A stretch of 64,000 nt of DNA from Crossiella sp. SN42 (GTDB taxonomy: Bacteria; Actinomycetota; Actinomycetes; Mycobacteriales; Pseudonocardiaceae): contig NZ_JAMHIV010000027.1 of the NCBI RefSeq assembly GCF_023897065.1, positions 62,001 through 126,000 on the forward strand, written 5' to 3'. Below are positions 1 to 6,807 of the stretch, in pieces. The number at the start of each line of letters is the position of its first letter. Position 1 is the first letter of the stretch. The notes under the pieces are model-generated. The model was not told the DNA's origin. It did not search any database and saw only the letters and a program-made list of their open reading frames with translations. Both the position numbers and the translations under genes were made by a program.

Positions 1-323
1 GGCCCGCGCCGCGCCACATCGGTGGCCGTGCCGCTGATGCCGGCCCCGCGGATCTCCCAGTCGACGATCAGCAGTGCCAGGTCGTCGACGACGTAGGTGT
101 GCCGGGGCCGGACCTCGATGGGATGGCCGAGGGCTTGCAGCCGGGCGTTGGCGGCCAGGCGGTCCTGGCCGGTGACCGGGTTGCCGGGCTGGGGAGCGAG
201 CAGGCCGCCGGGCTCGTAGACCTGTTCCACGGCGGCCGGGTCGCCGGTGTTGAAGGCGGCGGCGAAGACGTGCGGGTGCTGGCCGGGATCGGTGGTCAGC
301 CGCACACTGGTGTTGTGGTCCAT
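1..323 (-). CDS. SnoaL/DUF4440-like protein, partial
   Basis: The reading frame starts at an ATG on the minus strand (position 323) and runs off the left edge, giving about 107 residues with no stop. The N-terminal part has the look of an NTF2/SnoaL-type small-molecule-binding protein: an HVFAAAFNTGDPAAVEQVYEP helix-strand opening, then GGLLAPQPGNPVTGQDR and a VVDDLALLIVDWEIRG strand. This family covers polyketide cyclase-like and steroid-isomerase-like folds, but the substrate cannot be told. It is divergent from an HxlR regulator with only 24 bases between the starts, so it may be that regulator's target. The C terminus is missing. Confidence 0.7.
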   Translation of the reverse strand, partial: MDHNTSVRLTTDPGQHPHVFAAAFNTGDPAAVEQVYEPGGLLAPQPGNPVTGQDRLAANARLQALGHPIEVRPRHTYVVDDLALLIVDWEIRGAGISGTATDVARRG

Positions 324-347
324 GCCGACACCCAAGAGCCCCGCGAC

Positions 348-752
348 GTGGGTCACCAAACGGAAACCCCCGGCTGGGACGCCGAACTGGTCCCGGACGA
401 GCGGGGCCGCACCGACCGGCCGGAGCCGGACTGCCCGGTCGAGGTGGCCCTGGCCGCGATCGCCGGGCGGTGGACGACGCTGGTGCTGCGCGAGCTGATG
501 CACGGTCCGCGCGGCTTCTCCGAGCTGCGGGCCGCGCTGCCCACGCTCAGCGCCAAGATCCTCACCGAGCGGCTGCACGAGCTGACCGCCCGCGGCCTGG
601 CGCACCGCGAGCAGGTCAACGCCTTCCCGCCCCGGGTCAGCTACCGGCTCACCGAGGCGGGGCTGGCGCTGCGGCCGCTGCTGATCTCCCTCTACGACAC
701 CGGGGCCGCGCTCATCCGCTCGCGCGCAGGAACTCCAGCACCGCCGCGCTGA
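348..752 (+). CDS. HxlR-family winged-helix transcriptional regulator
   Basis: The protein has about 134 residues and begins at a GTG. The HxlR signature is clear: a conserved Cys-Pro (CPVEVALAAIAGRWT) opening the winged helix, LVLRELMHGPRGFSELRAAL, ISAKILTERL-type recognition helix (here LSAKILTERLHEL), and a PPRVSYRLTEAG wing. HxlR proteins are dimeric DNA-binding regulators that often sense thiol-reactive or oxidising compounds; the Cys near the N terminus fits that role but this is inference. It is divergent from the SnoaL-like gene. Its last 41 bases overlap the convergent hydrolase gene. No good ribosome-binding site precedes the GTG, so the start is approximate. Confidence 0.85.
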   Translation: MGHQTETPGWDAELVPDERGRTDRPEPDCPVEVALAAIAGRWTTLVLRELMHGPRGFSELRAALPTLSAKILTERLHELTARGLAHREQVNAFPPRVSYRLTEAGLALRPLLISLYDTGAALIRSRAGTPAPPR

Positions 753-1476
753 ACTCCTCGGGCACCTCCAGCGGCGGCAGGTGGCCGCTGCCGGGCAGTT
801 GCACCAGGCGGGAGGAGGGCACCAGTCCGGCCATGGCCGCGGCCAGCGCGGGCGGGATCAGCGCGTCCTCCCGGCCGGTGATGACCAGGGTCGGCACGGT
901 CACCGCGGCCAGGGTGGCGGTGGAGTCCGGCCGGGCCGCCATCGCCCGCTGCGCCCAGCTGATCCCCTCGGCGGACTGGGCCGCGACCAGCTCGCGCACC
1001 GCGGCGACCACCTTGGGTCGTTCGGCGTGCGTGTACTGGCCGAGCAGGCCCTCGACCACGGTGCCCGGCAGCCAGTCCACGCCCTCGGCCTCGATCCGGG
1101 CGACCATGGCCAGCCGGTTGGCCCGCTGTTCCGGGGTGTCCGCGACCGCCTTGGTGTCGGCCAGCACCAGCCCGGACACCCGCTCCGGCGCCAGCCGCAG
1201 CAGCGCCATGGCCACGTAGCCGCCCATCGAGCAGCCACCCAGCACGACCCGGTCCAGACCCAGCTCGTCCAGCAGCGCGAGCACGTCCCTGGCGACCACG
1301 TCCAGGTCCGGCGGTTCCGCGCCGAGCGGGGTGCGGCCGAGGCCGCGCTGGTCCGGGGTGATCACCCTGGCGTGTTCGGCCAAGGTCCGGCGCACCGGGT
1401 CCCACATGCGCGAGTCCAGCGGAAACGCGTGCAGCAGCACCAGCGGGCGGCCAAATCCAGTGTCGTTGACGGGCAC
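712..1476 (-). CDS. Alpha/beta-fold hydrolase
   Basis: A 254-residue cytoplasmic alpha/beta hydrolase. An oxyanion-hole segment LVLLHAFPLDSRMWDPV sits near the N terminus, the nucleophile elbow is GCSMGGY, the acid is probably in VITGREDALIPP, and the catalytic His is in GSGHLPPLE near the C terminus. The size and layout match the 3-oxoadipate enol-lactonase/haloperoxidase-like group, but no substrate can be assigned. The start is a GTG. The gene is divergent from the kinase-acetyltransferase fusion, with 20 bases between the start codons, and convergent with the HxlR gene, whose end it overlaps. Confidence 0.85.
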   Translation of the reverse strand: MPVNDTGFGRPLVLLHAFPLDSRMWDPVRRTLAEHARVITPDQRGLGRTPLGAEPPDLDVVARDVLALLDELGLDRVVLGGCSMGGYVAMALLRLAPERVSGLVLADTKAVADTPEQRANRLAMVARIEAEGVDWLPGTVVEGLLGQYTHAERPKVVAAVRELVAAQSAEGISWAQRAMAARPDSTATLAAVTVPTLVITGREDALIPPALAAAMAGLVPSSRLVQLPGSGHLPPLEVPEEFSAAVLEFLRASG

Positions 1477-1483
1477 GGGTTCC

Positions 1484-1489
1484 TATCCT
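1484..1489 (+). promoter_or_regulatory. Candidate -10 box for a leaderless transcript
   Basis: TATCCT lies 7 bases before the GTG at 1497, the spacing expected when transcription begins at the start codon. No Shine-Dalgarno sequence is present. No clear -35 box is visible in the GC-rich upstream DNA. Confidence 0.45.
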
Positions 1490-1496
1490 GCCCGCT

Positions 1497-2927
1497 GTGA
1501 CCACGCCACGCCTGATCGTGCTGACCGGGATCTCCGCCGCCGGGAAGACCACCGTGGGCAGACTGCTGGCCGAGTCCTTCCCGCGCGGCGCGTTCGTCGA
1601 GGGCGACCAGGTGCGCGAGATGGTGCGCACCGGGCGGGTGGACATGAGCCCCGACCCCGGTCCGGACGCGCTGGACCAGCTGCGGCTGCGCTACCGGCAG
1701 GCCGCGGCGCTGGCCGACTCCTTCGTCGCCACCGGGTTCACCGCGGTGGTCGAGGACGTGATCATCGGGGCGGAGCTGCGCACCTTCCTGGCCGCGGTGC
1801 GCTCCCCGCTGGTGCACCTGGTGGTGCTCGCGCCGGAGACCACCGCGGTCGGCGCGCGGGAGACCGGGCGGGACAAGACCGGCTACGGCGGCGAGTGGAC
1901 CGTGGACGTGCTGGACCGGATCTTCCGCGAGCAGACGCCCCGGCTCGGGCTGTGGCTGGACTCCTCCGGCCAGACCCCGGCGGAGACGGTGCGGGAGATC
2001 CTGGACCGGCTGCCGGAGAGCCTGCTCAGCGACCCGCCGGAGCTGCTGCGCACCGAACGGCTGCTGCTGCGCCGGGTCACGGACGCGGACCTGCCCTCGG
2101 TGCTGGAGATCCAGTGCGACCCGGCCACCAACGAGCACAACGCCACCCCGCCCAGCGTCGCCGAGGCCACCGCGCACCTGGAACGCTGGCAGCGGGACTG
2201 GACCGAGCACGGCATCGGCTACTGGGCGATCGTCCTGTCGGAGACCGGCGAGACCATCGGCTTCGGCGGCATCGTCCAGCGCCGGGTCGGCGACACCGAC
2301 GGCTTCAACCTGTACTACCGGTTCCGGCCGAGCGCCTGGGGCAAGGGCTACGCGCCGGAGATGGCTCGCGCCGCGATCGACTGGGCCGCCGGGGCGAGGC
2401 CGGAGCGCCCGGTCTTCGTGGCCACCAGGCCGGAGAACACCGCGGCCAAGCGGGTCGCGCTGAAGCTGGGCATGGTCAGGGTCGGCCTGAACCGCGACCA
2501 CCAGGGCGAATCCCCGATGGCCCAGTACCGCAGGCCGCTGCCCGCGCCCGAGGAGCTGCACACCGAACGGCTCTGGCTGCGCCGGCTCAGGGCGAACGAC
2601 CTGGGCGACTGCGCGGAGATCGGCGGTGCGGAGGCGACCGGGACGCACGCGCAGGCGATGGCGGACTGGGCCGAGCGCGGCCTTGGGTACTGGGCGATCT
2701 GCTCGCCGGAGACCGGTGAGCTGCTCGGCTACGGTGGCCTGCGGCACACCACGATCGACGGCGCGCCCGCGCTGGACCTGGCCTACCGGTTCCGGGACCC
2801 GGCGCGCGGCCAGGGCTTGGCGGCCGAGCTGTCCCGGGCGGCGCACAACTGGGCCGAGCGCGCGCACCCGGAGCTCGCGGTGGTGCCCCGGCCCGCGGCG
2901 GACGATCTTGTCGGTGGGTCGGTCTAA
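1497..2927 (+). CDS. P-loop kinase fused to two GNAT acetyltransferase domains
   Basis: This 476-residue protein has three parts. Residues 1 to about 175 form an AAA33/shikimate-kinase-like P-loop domain with Walker A GISAAGKTT and an acidic EDV strand. Residues about 182-340 form a complete RimJ/RimL-type GNAT domain (LRTERLLLRRV start, acetyl-CoA loop RPSAWGKGYAPEMAR). Residues about 345-476 form a second GNAT domain that is degenerate: it is shortened after the first strand and loses the last strand and helix. The acetyl-CoA loop survives as RDPARGQGLAAELSR. A TATCCT -10 box lies 7 bases before the GTG, which suggests a leaderless mRNA. A third, free-standing GNAT gene follows directly. 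The substrates are unknown; aminoglycoside-like modification is possible but unsupported. Confidence 0.8.
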   Translation: MTTPRLIVLTGISAAGKTTVGRLLAESFPRGAFVEGDQVREMVRTGRVDMSPDPGPDALDQLRLRYRQAAALADSFVATGFTAVVEDVIIGAELRTFLAAVRSPLVHLVVLAPETTAVGARETGRDKTGYGGEWTVDVLDRIFREQTPRLGLWLDSSGQTPAETVREILDRLPESLLSDPPELLRTERLLLRRVTDADLPSVLEIQCDPATNEHNATPPSVAEATAHLERWQRDWTEHGIGYWAIVLSETGETIGFGGIVQRRVGDTDGFNLYYRFRPSAWGKGYAPEMARAAIDWAAGARPERPVFVATRPENTAAKRVALKLGMVRVGLNRDHQGESPMAQYRRPLPAPEELHTERLWLRRLRANDLGDCAEIGGAEATGTHAQAMADWAERGLGYWAICSPETGELLGYGGLRHTTIDGAPALDLAYRFRDPARGQGLAAELSRAAHNWAERAHPELAVVPRPAADDLVGGSV

Positions 2928-2937
2928 CGTGCCGGAC

Positions 2938-3504
2938 ATGACCGAAGCGCCTGATCAGCTGCGCACCGAGCGCCTGCTGCTACGCCGGCTGCGCGAGGAG
3001 GACTTCGCGGAGTTCGCCGCGGTGCAAGGGGATCCGGCGACCAACCGGTTCAACCGCAAGCCGCAGACCCCGGAGCGGGTGGCCGAGCTGCACCGGATGT
3101 TCCTGGAGGACTGGGCGCGCGAGGGCATCGGCTACTGGGCGGTGTGCCTGGCCGAGACCGGCGAGCTGCTCGGCTACGGCGGGGTGCGCAAGACCGAGAT
3201 CGACGACCGCCCGTCGCTCAACCTGGCCTACCGGTTCCGGCCCTCGGCCTGGGGCAAGGGCTACGCGCCGGAGATGGCCAGGGCCGCGGTGGACTTGGCG
3301 GCGCGGGCCTACCCGGAGCTGCCGGTCAGCGTGGTCACCCACTTCGACAACCTGCCCTCGATCCGGGTCGCGGAAAAGCTCGGCTTCGTGCTCGCCGGGA
3401 CCACCGAGTACGGCGGCCAGGGCCCCTCGGCGCTCTACCGCGATCCGGCCCACTGCCGGGGCAGCGGGGTTGGGATCTCCGGCGCGACCACGCCGACCAG
3501 CTGA
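2938..3504 (+). CDS. GNAT family N-acetyltransferase (RimJ/RimL type)
   Basis: A 188-residue single-domain GNAT protein. It opens with LRTERLLLRRLREEDF and keeps the acetyl-CoA loop RPSAWGKGYAPEMARAA, the latter almost word for word as in the first GNAT domain of the upstream fusion. This shows recent duplication. The ATG at 2938 follows a TAACGT box by 7 bases, which suggests a leaderless mRNA; a GTG at 2929 is an alternative. The TAA of the upstream fusion gene is part of this -10-like box. The last 70 bases overlap the convergent hydrolase gene. The acceptor substrate is unknown. Confidence 0.85.
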   Translation: MTEAPDQLRTERLLLRRLREEDFAEFAAVQGDPATNRFNRKPQTPERVAELHRMFLEDWAREGIGYWAVCLAETGELLGYGGVRKTEIDDRPSLNLAYRFRPSAWGKGYAPEMARAAVDLAARAYPELPVSVVTHFDNLPSIRVAEKLGFVLAGTTEYGGQGPSALYRDPAHCRGSGVGISGATTPTS

Positions 3505-4154
3505 TCCAGCACCACGTCCGCCTGCCCGACCAGCAGGTGCTTCGCCCCGGGCAGCTCCACCACCCTGGCCTGGGCCAGCGGCGCGAACCGGACCCGTGCC
3601 TCGGCCGGTCGCAGGTGGTCGTCCAGCTCCGGCACCAGGCAGGTCACCGGCAGCCCGGACGCCGTCCACCGGGCCAGCGCCGCCGGGGTGCTCCAGCGCA
3701 GCGGCGGCGCGACCAGCACCGCGCCCCGCACCGCCGGGTGCACGCCGTGCAGCAGGGCGAGGTCGGTGCCGAAGGACCAGCCGAACAGCCACACCTCGGG
3801 CAGGCCGCGGGCCTGGGTGAAGGCCAGCGCGGCGGCCAGGTCGTGCCCTTCGCCCACGGCCGCCTCGAACTCGCCCTCACTGCGCCCGGCCGCGCTGGCG
3901 GTGCCCCTGGTGTTGAACCGGAGCACCGCGAACCCGGCCAGCGCGGGCAGTCGCCAGGCGGCCTTGCGCAGCAGGTGGGAGTCCATCATGCCGCCGTGCG
4001 TGGGCAGCGGGTGCAGGCAGACCAGGGTGGCCCTCGGCGGCCGGTCCACCGGCAGCGCCAGCTCGCCGACCAGGGTCAGGCCGTCCTCGGTGCGCAGCGA
4101 CACGGGTTCGCGCACGGCGGGCAGCACGGTGTTCGGGCCGATCGGCGTGCTCAC
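3435..4154 (-). CDS. Alpha/beta hydrolase (dienelactone-hydrolase-like)
   Basis: A 239-residue hydrolase of the type with HP(LM)P.HGG and GWSFGT motifs: oxyanion region CLHPLPTHGGMMDSHLL, nucleophile elbow LFGWSFGTD, acid in VPELDDHLRP and His in LPGAKHLLVG. Such proteins are soluble serine hydrolases with unknown natural substrates. The GTG at 4154 overlaps the TGA of the upstream small gene as GTGA, so translation is probably coupled. A GTG two codons earlier is the alternative start. The 3' end overlaps the convergent GNAT gene by 70 bases, and the tail beyond VVAPEIP may be dispensable. Confidence 0.8.
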   Translation of the reverse strand: MSTPIGPNTVLPAVREPVSLRTEDGLTLVGELALPVDRPPRATLVCLHPLPTHGGMMDSHLLRKAAWRLPALAGFAVLRFNTRGTASAAGRSEGEFEAAVGEGHDLAAALAFTQARGLPEVWLFGWSFGTDLALLHGVHPAVRGAVLVAPPLRWSTPAALARWTASGLPVTCLVPELDDHLRPAEARVRFAPLAQARVVELPGAKHLLVGQADVVLDQLVGVVAPEIPTPLPRQWAGSR

Positions 4155-4453
4155 GACCACCGCCGGGTCGGGCCGCGCCGGGACCGCGCGCCCCAGCAGC
4201 CGCTGTGCCAGTGCCGCCGGTCCGAGGCCGAGCCCAGCTCGTCCGCAGGCCAGGCCACCACGTGCGGCACGCCCGGCCGGATCTCGTGGTCGCAGCCGGG
4301 GCAGCGGTAGTACTTGGTGGTCTGGGAACCGGGCACCGAGCGGACGATCCAGTCGCCGTCCGGGCCGGACTCGGTGCGGTTGTCCCCCAGGCCGCCGCCC
4401 AGCGGCCGGTGGCCGCCACGATCGGCGCCCTGGGATCGGTTACGGCGGGGCAC
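4151..4453 (-). CDS. Small actinobacterial zinc-ribbon protein, often labelled ATP/GTP-binding protein
   Basis: A 100-residue basic protein. It has the conserved actinobacterial pattern of a tryptophan-rich strand (DGDWIVRSVPG), the motif TKYYRCPGCDHEI, then PHVVAWP, and RRHWHSGCW near the C terminus. Two Cys in CPGC and a His-x3-Cys further on could form a zinc site; this is seen in the sequence but the metal is inferred. The family is commonly annotated as ATP/GTP-binding protein although no P-loop is visible. It overlaps the downstream hydrolase by 4 bases and is probably co-transcribed with it. Confidence 0.75.
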   Translation of the reverse strand: MPRRNRSQGADRGGHRPLGGGLGDNRTESGPDGDWIVRSVPGSQTTKYYRCPGCDHEIRPGVPHVVAWPADELGSASDRRHWHSGCWGARSRRGPTRRWS

Positions 4454-4492
4454 GAGGAAAAACGGTAACCCGGGCGGATCAGCGGAGCGCGG

Positions 4493-5041
4493 TCAGACCT
4501 CGGTGGCGATCCGCGGCCACAGCCCGCCGGGGTGCTCGGCCAGCGGCAGCCACAGGCTGGGCTGGCGCTGACGGCAGGTGTCGCCGGCTTCCGGGTGCCA
4601 TGGCCAGTGGCCGTGCCGGTCCGGCCAGACCACCTGGAGGAACGGCGGGGTCCGGTGCCGGTAGAAGCCGACCGCGATGCCGAAGAGTCCGTCGTGCCAG
4701 CTGTCATCGGCCGCGCGCAGCCGCACCGGGTGGCCCTCCAGCACGTCGGTCAGCTCCGCGCCGTCGGTCAACCTGCCACCGCCGGGCACCCGGTCGGCCA
4801 GCTCGTTCACCCCGGTCAGCATGTCCTCGCCGTGGAGCCCGAACATGGCCAGTTCCGGCTGCCGGAAGGAGTGCCAGAGGCCGTAGCTGAACGCCCAGCC
4901 GGGCTCCCGCGCGCCGTCCAGGATGCCCACCACGCCCCAGCCGTGCCTGCGCACGGTGCCGATCTCGCGCTCCCACTCCGCGCCGCCGCGGGCATCCGGC
5001 GGCTCGCAGATCAGGCAGGCGCACTCCGTTGTGGTCGGCAC
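4493..5041 (-). CDS. DUF4262 domain-containing protein
   Basis: About 182 residues if the GTG at 5041 is used; an ATG at 5080 would overlap the divergent FmdB gene. The protein opens with a Cys-rich segment (CACLICEPP) and then shows the DUF4262 pattern: IGTVRRHGWGVVGI, PGWAFSYGLWHSFRQPELAMFGL, and a C-terminal FLQVVWPDRHGHWPWHP. This domain is widespread in actinobacteria and has no known function. No membrane segment is present. Confidence 0.8.
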   Translation of the reverse strand: MPTTTECACLICEPPDARGGAEWEREIGTVRRHGWGVVGILDGAREPGWAFSYGLWHSFRQPELAMFGLHGEDMLTGVNELADRVPGGGRLTDGAELTDVLEGHPVRLRAADDSWHDGLFGIAVGFYRHRTPPFLQVVWPDRHGHWPWHPEAGDTCRQRQPSLWLPLAEHPGGLWPRIATEV

Positions 5042-5078
5042 AGCCGAACGGTAACCCCGGATGCCGCACAATGGCGGC

Positions 5079-5291
5079 ATGCCGCGTTATGAGTTCCGCT
5101 GCCGCGAGTGCGCGGGCACCTTCGAGCTGTCCCGCCCGATGAGCGCGTCCAGTGACCCGGCCACCTGCCCGGACGGCCACACCGACACGGTGAAACTGCT
5201 GACCACGCTCGGGATGACCGGTCGCGGTGGCGCCGCGCCCGCGCCCGCCGGTGGCGGCGGGGGTTGCTGCGGTGGCGGCTGCTGCAGCTGA
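5079..5291 (+). CDS. FmdB family zinc-ribbon protein
   Basis: A 70-residue protein beginning MPRYEFRCREC, the hallmark of FmdB putative regulatory zinc ribbons. The first Cys pair is CREC, and a further Cys lies in ATCPDGH. The C terminus is a Gly/Cys tail with five Cys residues. A CACAAT box sits 6 bases before the ATG, which argues for a leaderless start here rather than at the in-frame ATG at 5061. The function of FmdB proteins is not established; links to formamidase and amidase expression are known only for the founding member. Confidence 0.8.
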   Translation: MPRYEFRCRECAGTFELSRPMSASSDPATCPDGHTDTVKLLTTLGMTGRGGAAPAPAGGGGGCCGGGCCS

Positions 5292-5298
5292 TCCGCCC

Positions 5299-5329
5299 TT
5301 GACCTCCAGTTAGCTGGAGCAGCCAGCCT
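5299..5329 (+). promoter_or_regulatory. MerR/SoxR-style promoter with operator in an elongated spacer
   Basis: TTGACC (5299-5304) and CAGCCT (5324-5329) are separated by 19 bases. The spacer contains the inverted repeat CTCCAG-TTAG-CTGGAG (5304-5319). A stretched spacer with a centred palindrome is the architecture used by MerR-family activators. The oxidoreductase ATG follows the -10 by 6 bases, implying a leaderless mRNA. No merR-type gene is in the window. Confidence 0.65.
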
Positions 5330-5335
5330 GGCGGC

Positions 5336-6241
5336 ATGTCGTCCGCGAAGAAGCTCACCCTCGGCGTGATCCTGCCGCCGATCCCCGCCACCGACCCGGC
5401 GCTGACCGTGCCCGCCGCCGCCCGCTTCGCCGAGGAGCTCGGCCTGGACGGGGTGTGGCAGGGCGACCACCTGGCCCCCGGCAGGCCCAGCCTGGACCTC
5501 GGCGTCGGCCTGGCCGCGGCCGCCGCGGCGACCACCAGGGTGCGCATCGGGGCCAGCGTGTTCGTGCCCGCGATCCGCCCGCTGGCCTGGGCGGCGAAGC
5601 TGGCCGCCAGTCTGCAGGAGGTCTCCGGCGGCAGGCTGGTGCTGGGCATCGGCTCCGGCGGCGGCGAGGCACAGTGGGCCGCGGCCGGCATCCCCTACGC
5701 CGAACGCGGCCCGCGCACCGACCGCGCGCTGACCCTGCTGCCCAGGCTGCTCTCCGGCGAGGCGGTGCCGCTGCCCGACGAGCCGGGCACGCCCGAGCTG
5801 GACCTCGCCGTGCGGGTGCCGGTGCCGCCGTTCTGGGTCGGCAACGACTCCCCGCCCGCGCTGCGCCGGGCCGCCCGGCTGGGCCAGGGCTGGTTCCCCT
5901 CGCTGGTGTCCCCGGACCGGGTGCGCGCGGGCCGGGCGCGGCTGGCCGAGCTGGCCGGGGACCGCCCGCTGCCCACCATCGCGGTCGGCGCGGTCTCCGC
6001 CCTCGGCGACGAACCGGGCCTGGCCGACCGCCACGGCATCGCCGAGCAGATCAGCCACGCCTACCAGCGGCCCGTGGCGGAGGTGCTGTCGGTGCCGCTG
6101 ACCGGCACTCCGGCCCAGGCCGCCGAGCAGCTGGCCGCCTACCGGGAGGCCGGGGCCGAGCACATCGTCTGCGGTTTCGCCGGTGGCGCCTGGCGGCGGC
6201 AGGCCGAGCTGCTGGCCGAGGCGGGCAGGCTGCTGGACTGA
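5336..6241 (+). CDS. LLM class flavin/F420-dependent oxidoreductase
   Basis: A 301-residue luciferase-like monooxygenase-superfamily protein with a TIM-barrel pattern. Visible markers are GVILPPIPATD at the first strand, EELGLDGVWQGDHL, TTRVRIGASVFVPAIRPLAWAAKLAASLQEVSGGRLVLGIGSG, and FWVGNDSPPALRRAARLGQGWFPS. The family is dominated in actinobacteria by F420-dependent reductases, but FMN cannot be excluded. The gene stands alone behind a MerR-like promoter, which suggests induction by redox or toxic small molecules. Confidence 0.85.
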   Translation: MSSAKKLTLGVILPPIPATDPALTVPAAARFAEELGLDGVWQGDHLAPGRPSLDLGVGLAAAAAATTRVRIGASVFVPAIRPLAWAAKLAASLQEVSGGRLVLGIGSGGGEAQWAAAGIPYAERGPRTDRALTLLPRLLSGEAVPLPDEPGTPELDLAVRVPVPPFWVGNDSPPALRRAARLGQGWFPSLVSPDRVRAGRARLAELAGDRPLPTIAVGAVSALGDEPGLADRHGIAEQISHAYQRPVAEVLSVPLTGTPAQAAEQLAAYREAGAEHIVCGFAGGAWRRQAELLAEAGRLLD

Positions 6242-6342
6242 CCTGACCGGGTGGCGCCACGCACCCGAACCGGCGACCGGGGCTGTCCCGCGCCGCCGCG
6301 ACCGGCTAACCAGGGAGACAACCCGGCCAGTCGGAGGAACCC

Positions 6343-6585
6343 ATGCGCAAGCCAGTGGCAACGGTCATCATCGCGGCGGCCCTGGGCGCGGCCCTGGCCA
6401 GTCCGGCGGCCGCCGAGCCCGCCGACGCCGAGGAGTGCGTGGCCTACGCGGTGTCCGAGGCGGACGCGGGTTTCCTGCTCGCGGACCTGGCCTGCTCCGC
6501 GGTCACGCTGATGGAGTGCTACCAGCTCTTCCGCGCCGAGTACGGGCCGCAGCTGTGGGCACTGACGGCCTGCGCGATGCGCTAG
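6343..6585 (+). CDS. Small secreted protein with four cysteines
   Basis: An 80-residue protein with a clear Sec signal peptide: MRKP, then the hydrophobic run VATVIIAAALGAALA, then an SPAAAEP cleavage region. The mature part of about 55 residues holds four Cys (ECVAYA, LACSAV, MECYQL, TACAMR), which could make two disulfides. GGAGG at 6333-6337 gives a proper Shine-Dalgarno. I do not recognise the family. Nothing in the neighbourhood explains it. Confidence 0.65.
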   Translation: MRKPVATVIIAAALGAALASPAAAEPADAEECVAYAVSEADAGFLLADLACSAVTLMECYQLFRAEYGPQLWALTACAMR

Positions 6586-6700
6586 GGCCGGTCCGCGCGG
6601 CCGGGCTGCTCCGGCTGGTCCCGGACGGCCCGGCGCCTCCGGCTCGCCCCCACGCCCTGGCTCCTCCGGCTGGCCCTTGCGTTCCCCCGGCCCGACTCCT

Positions 6701-6715
6701 AGCGTTGCAAACGCT
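6701..6715. promoter_or_regulatory. LacI-type operator upstream of the GH28 gene
   Basis: AGCGTTGCAAACGCT is a perfect palindrome with 6-base arms around GCA, and resembles LacI/GalR-family operators. It lies between a poor -35 (GACTCC, 6694-6699) and a TACATT -10 (6717-6722), so binding would block transcription of the glycosidase gene starting at 6808. Confidence 0.6.
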
Positions 6716-6807
6716 TACATTCTGTCCCAACTGAAAACCGCCGCCTCTTCGCAGCAGTCCCCGCTCCGCCACGCGGGCCCGTGGAACCGCATCGAGGAGA
6801 CCCGCTC

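Noticed and set aside
2626-2937. Possible frameshift explaining the shortened second GNAT domain
   Set aside because: The missing final strand is not found in the other two frames downstream, so it is a real truncation and not a recent frameshift.
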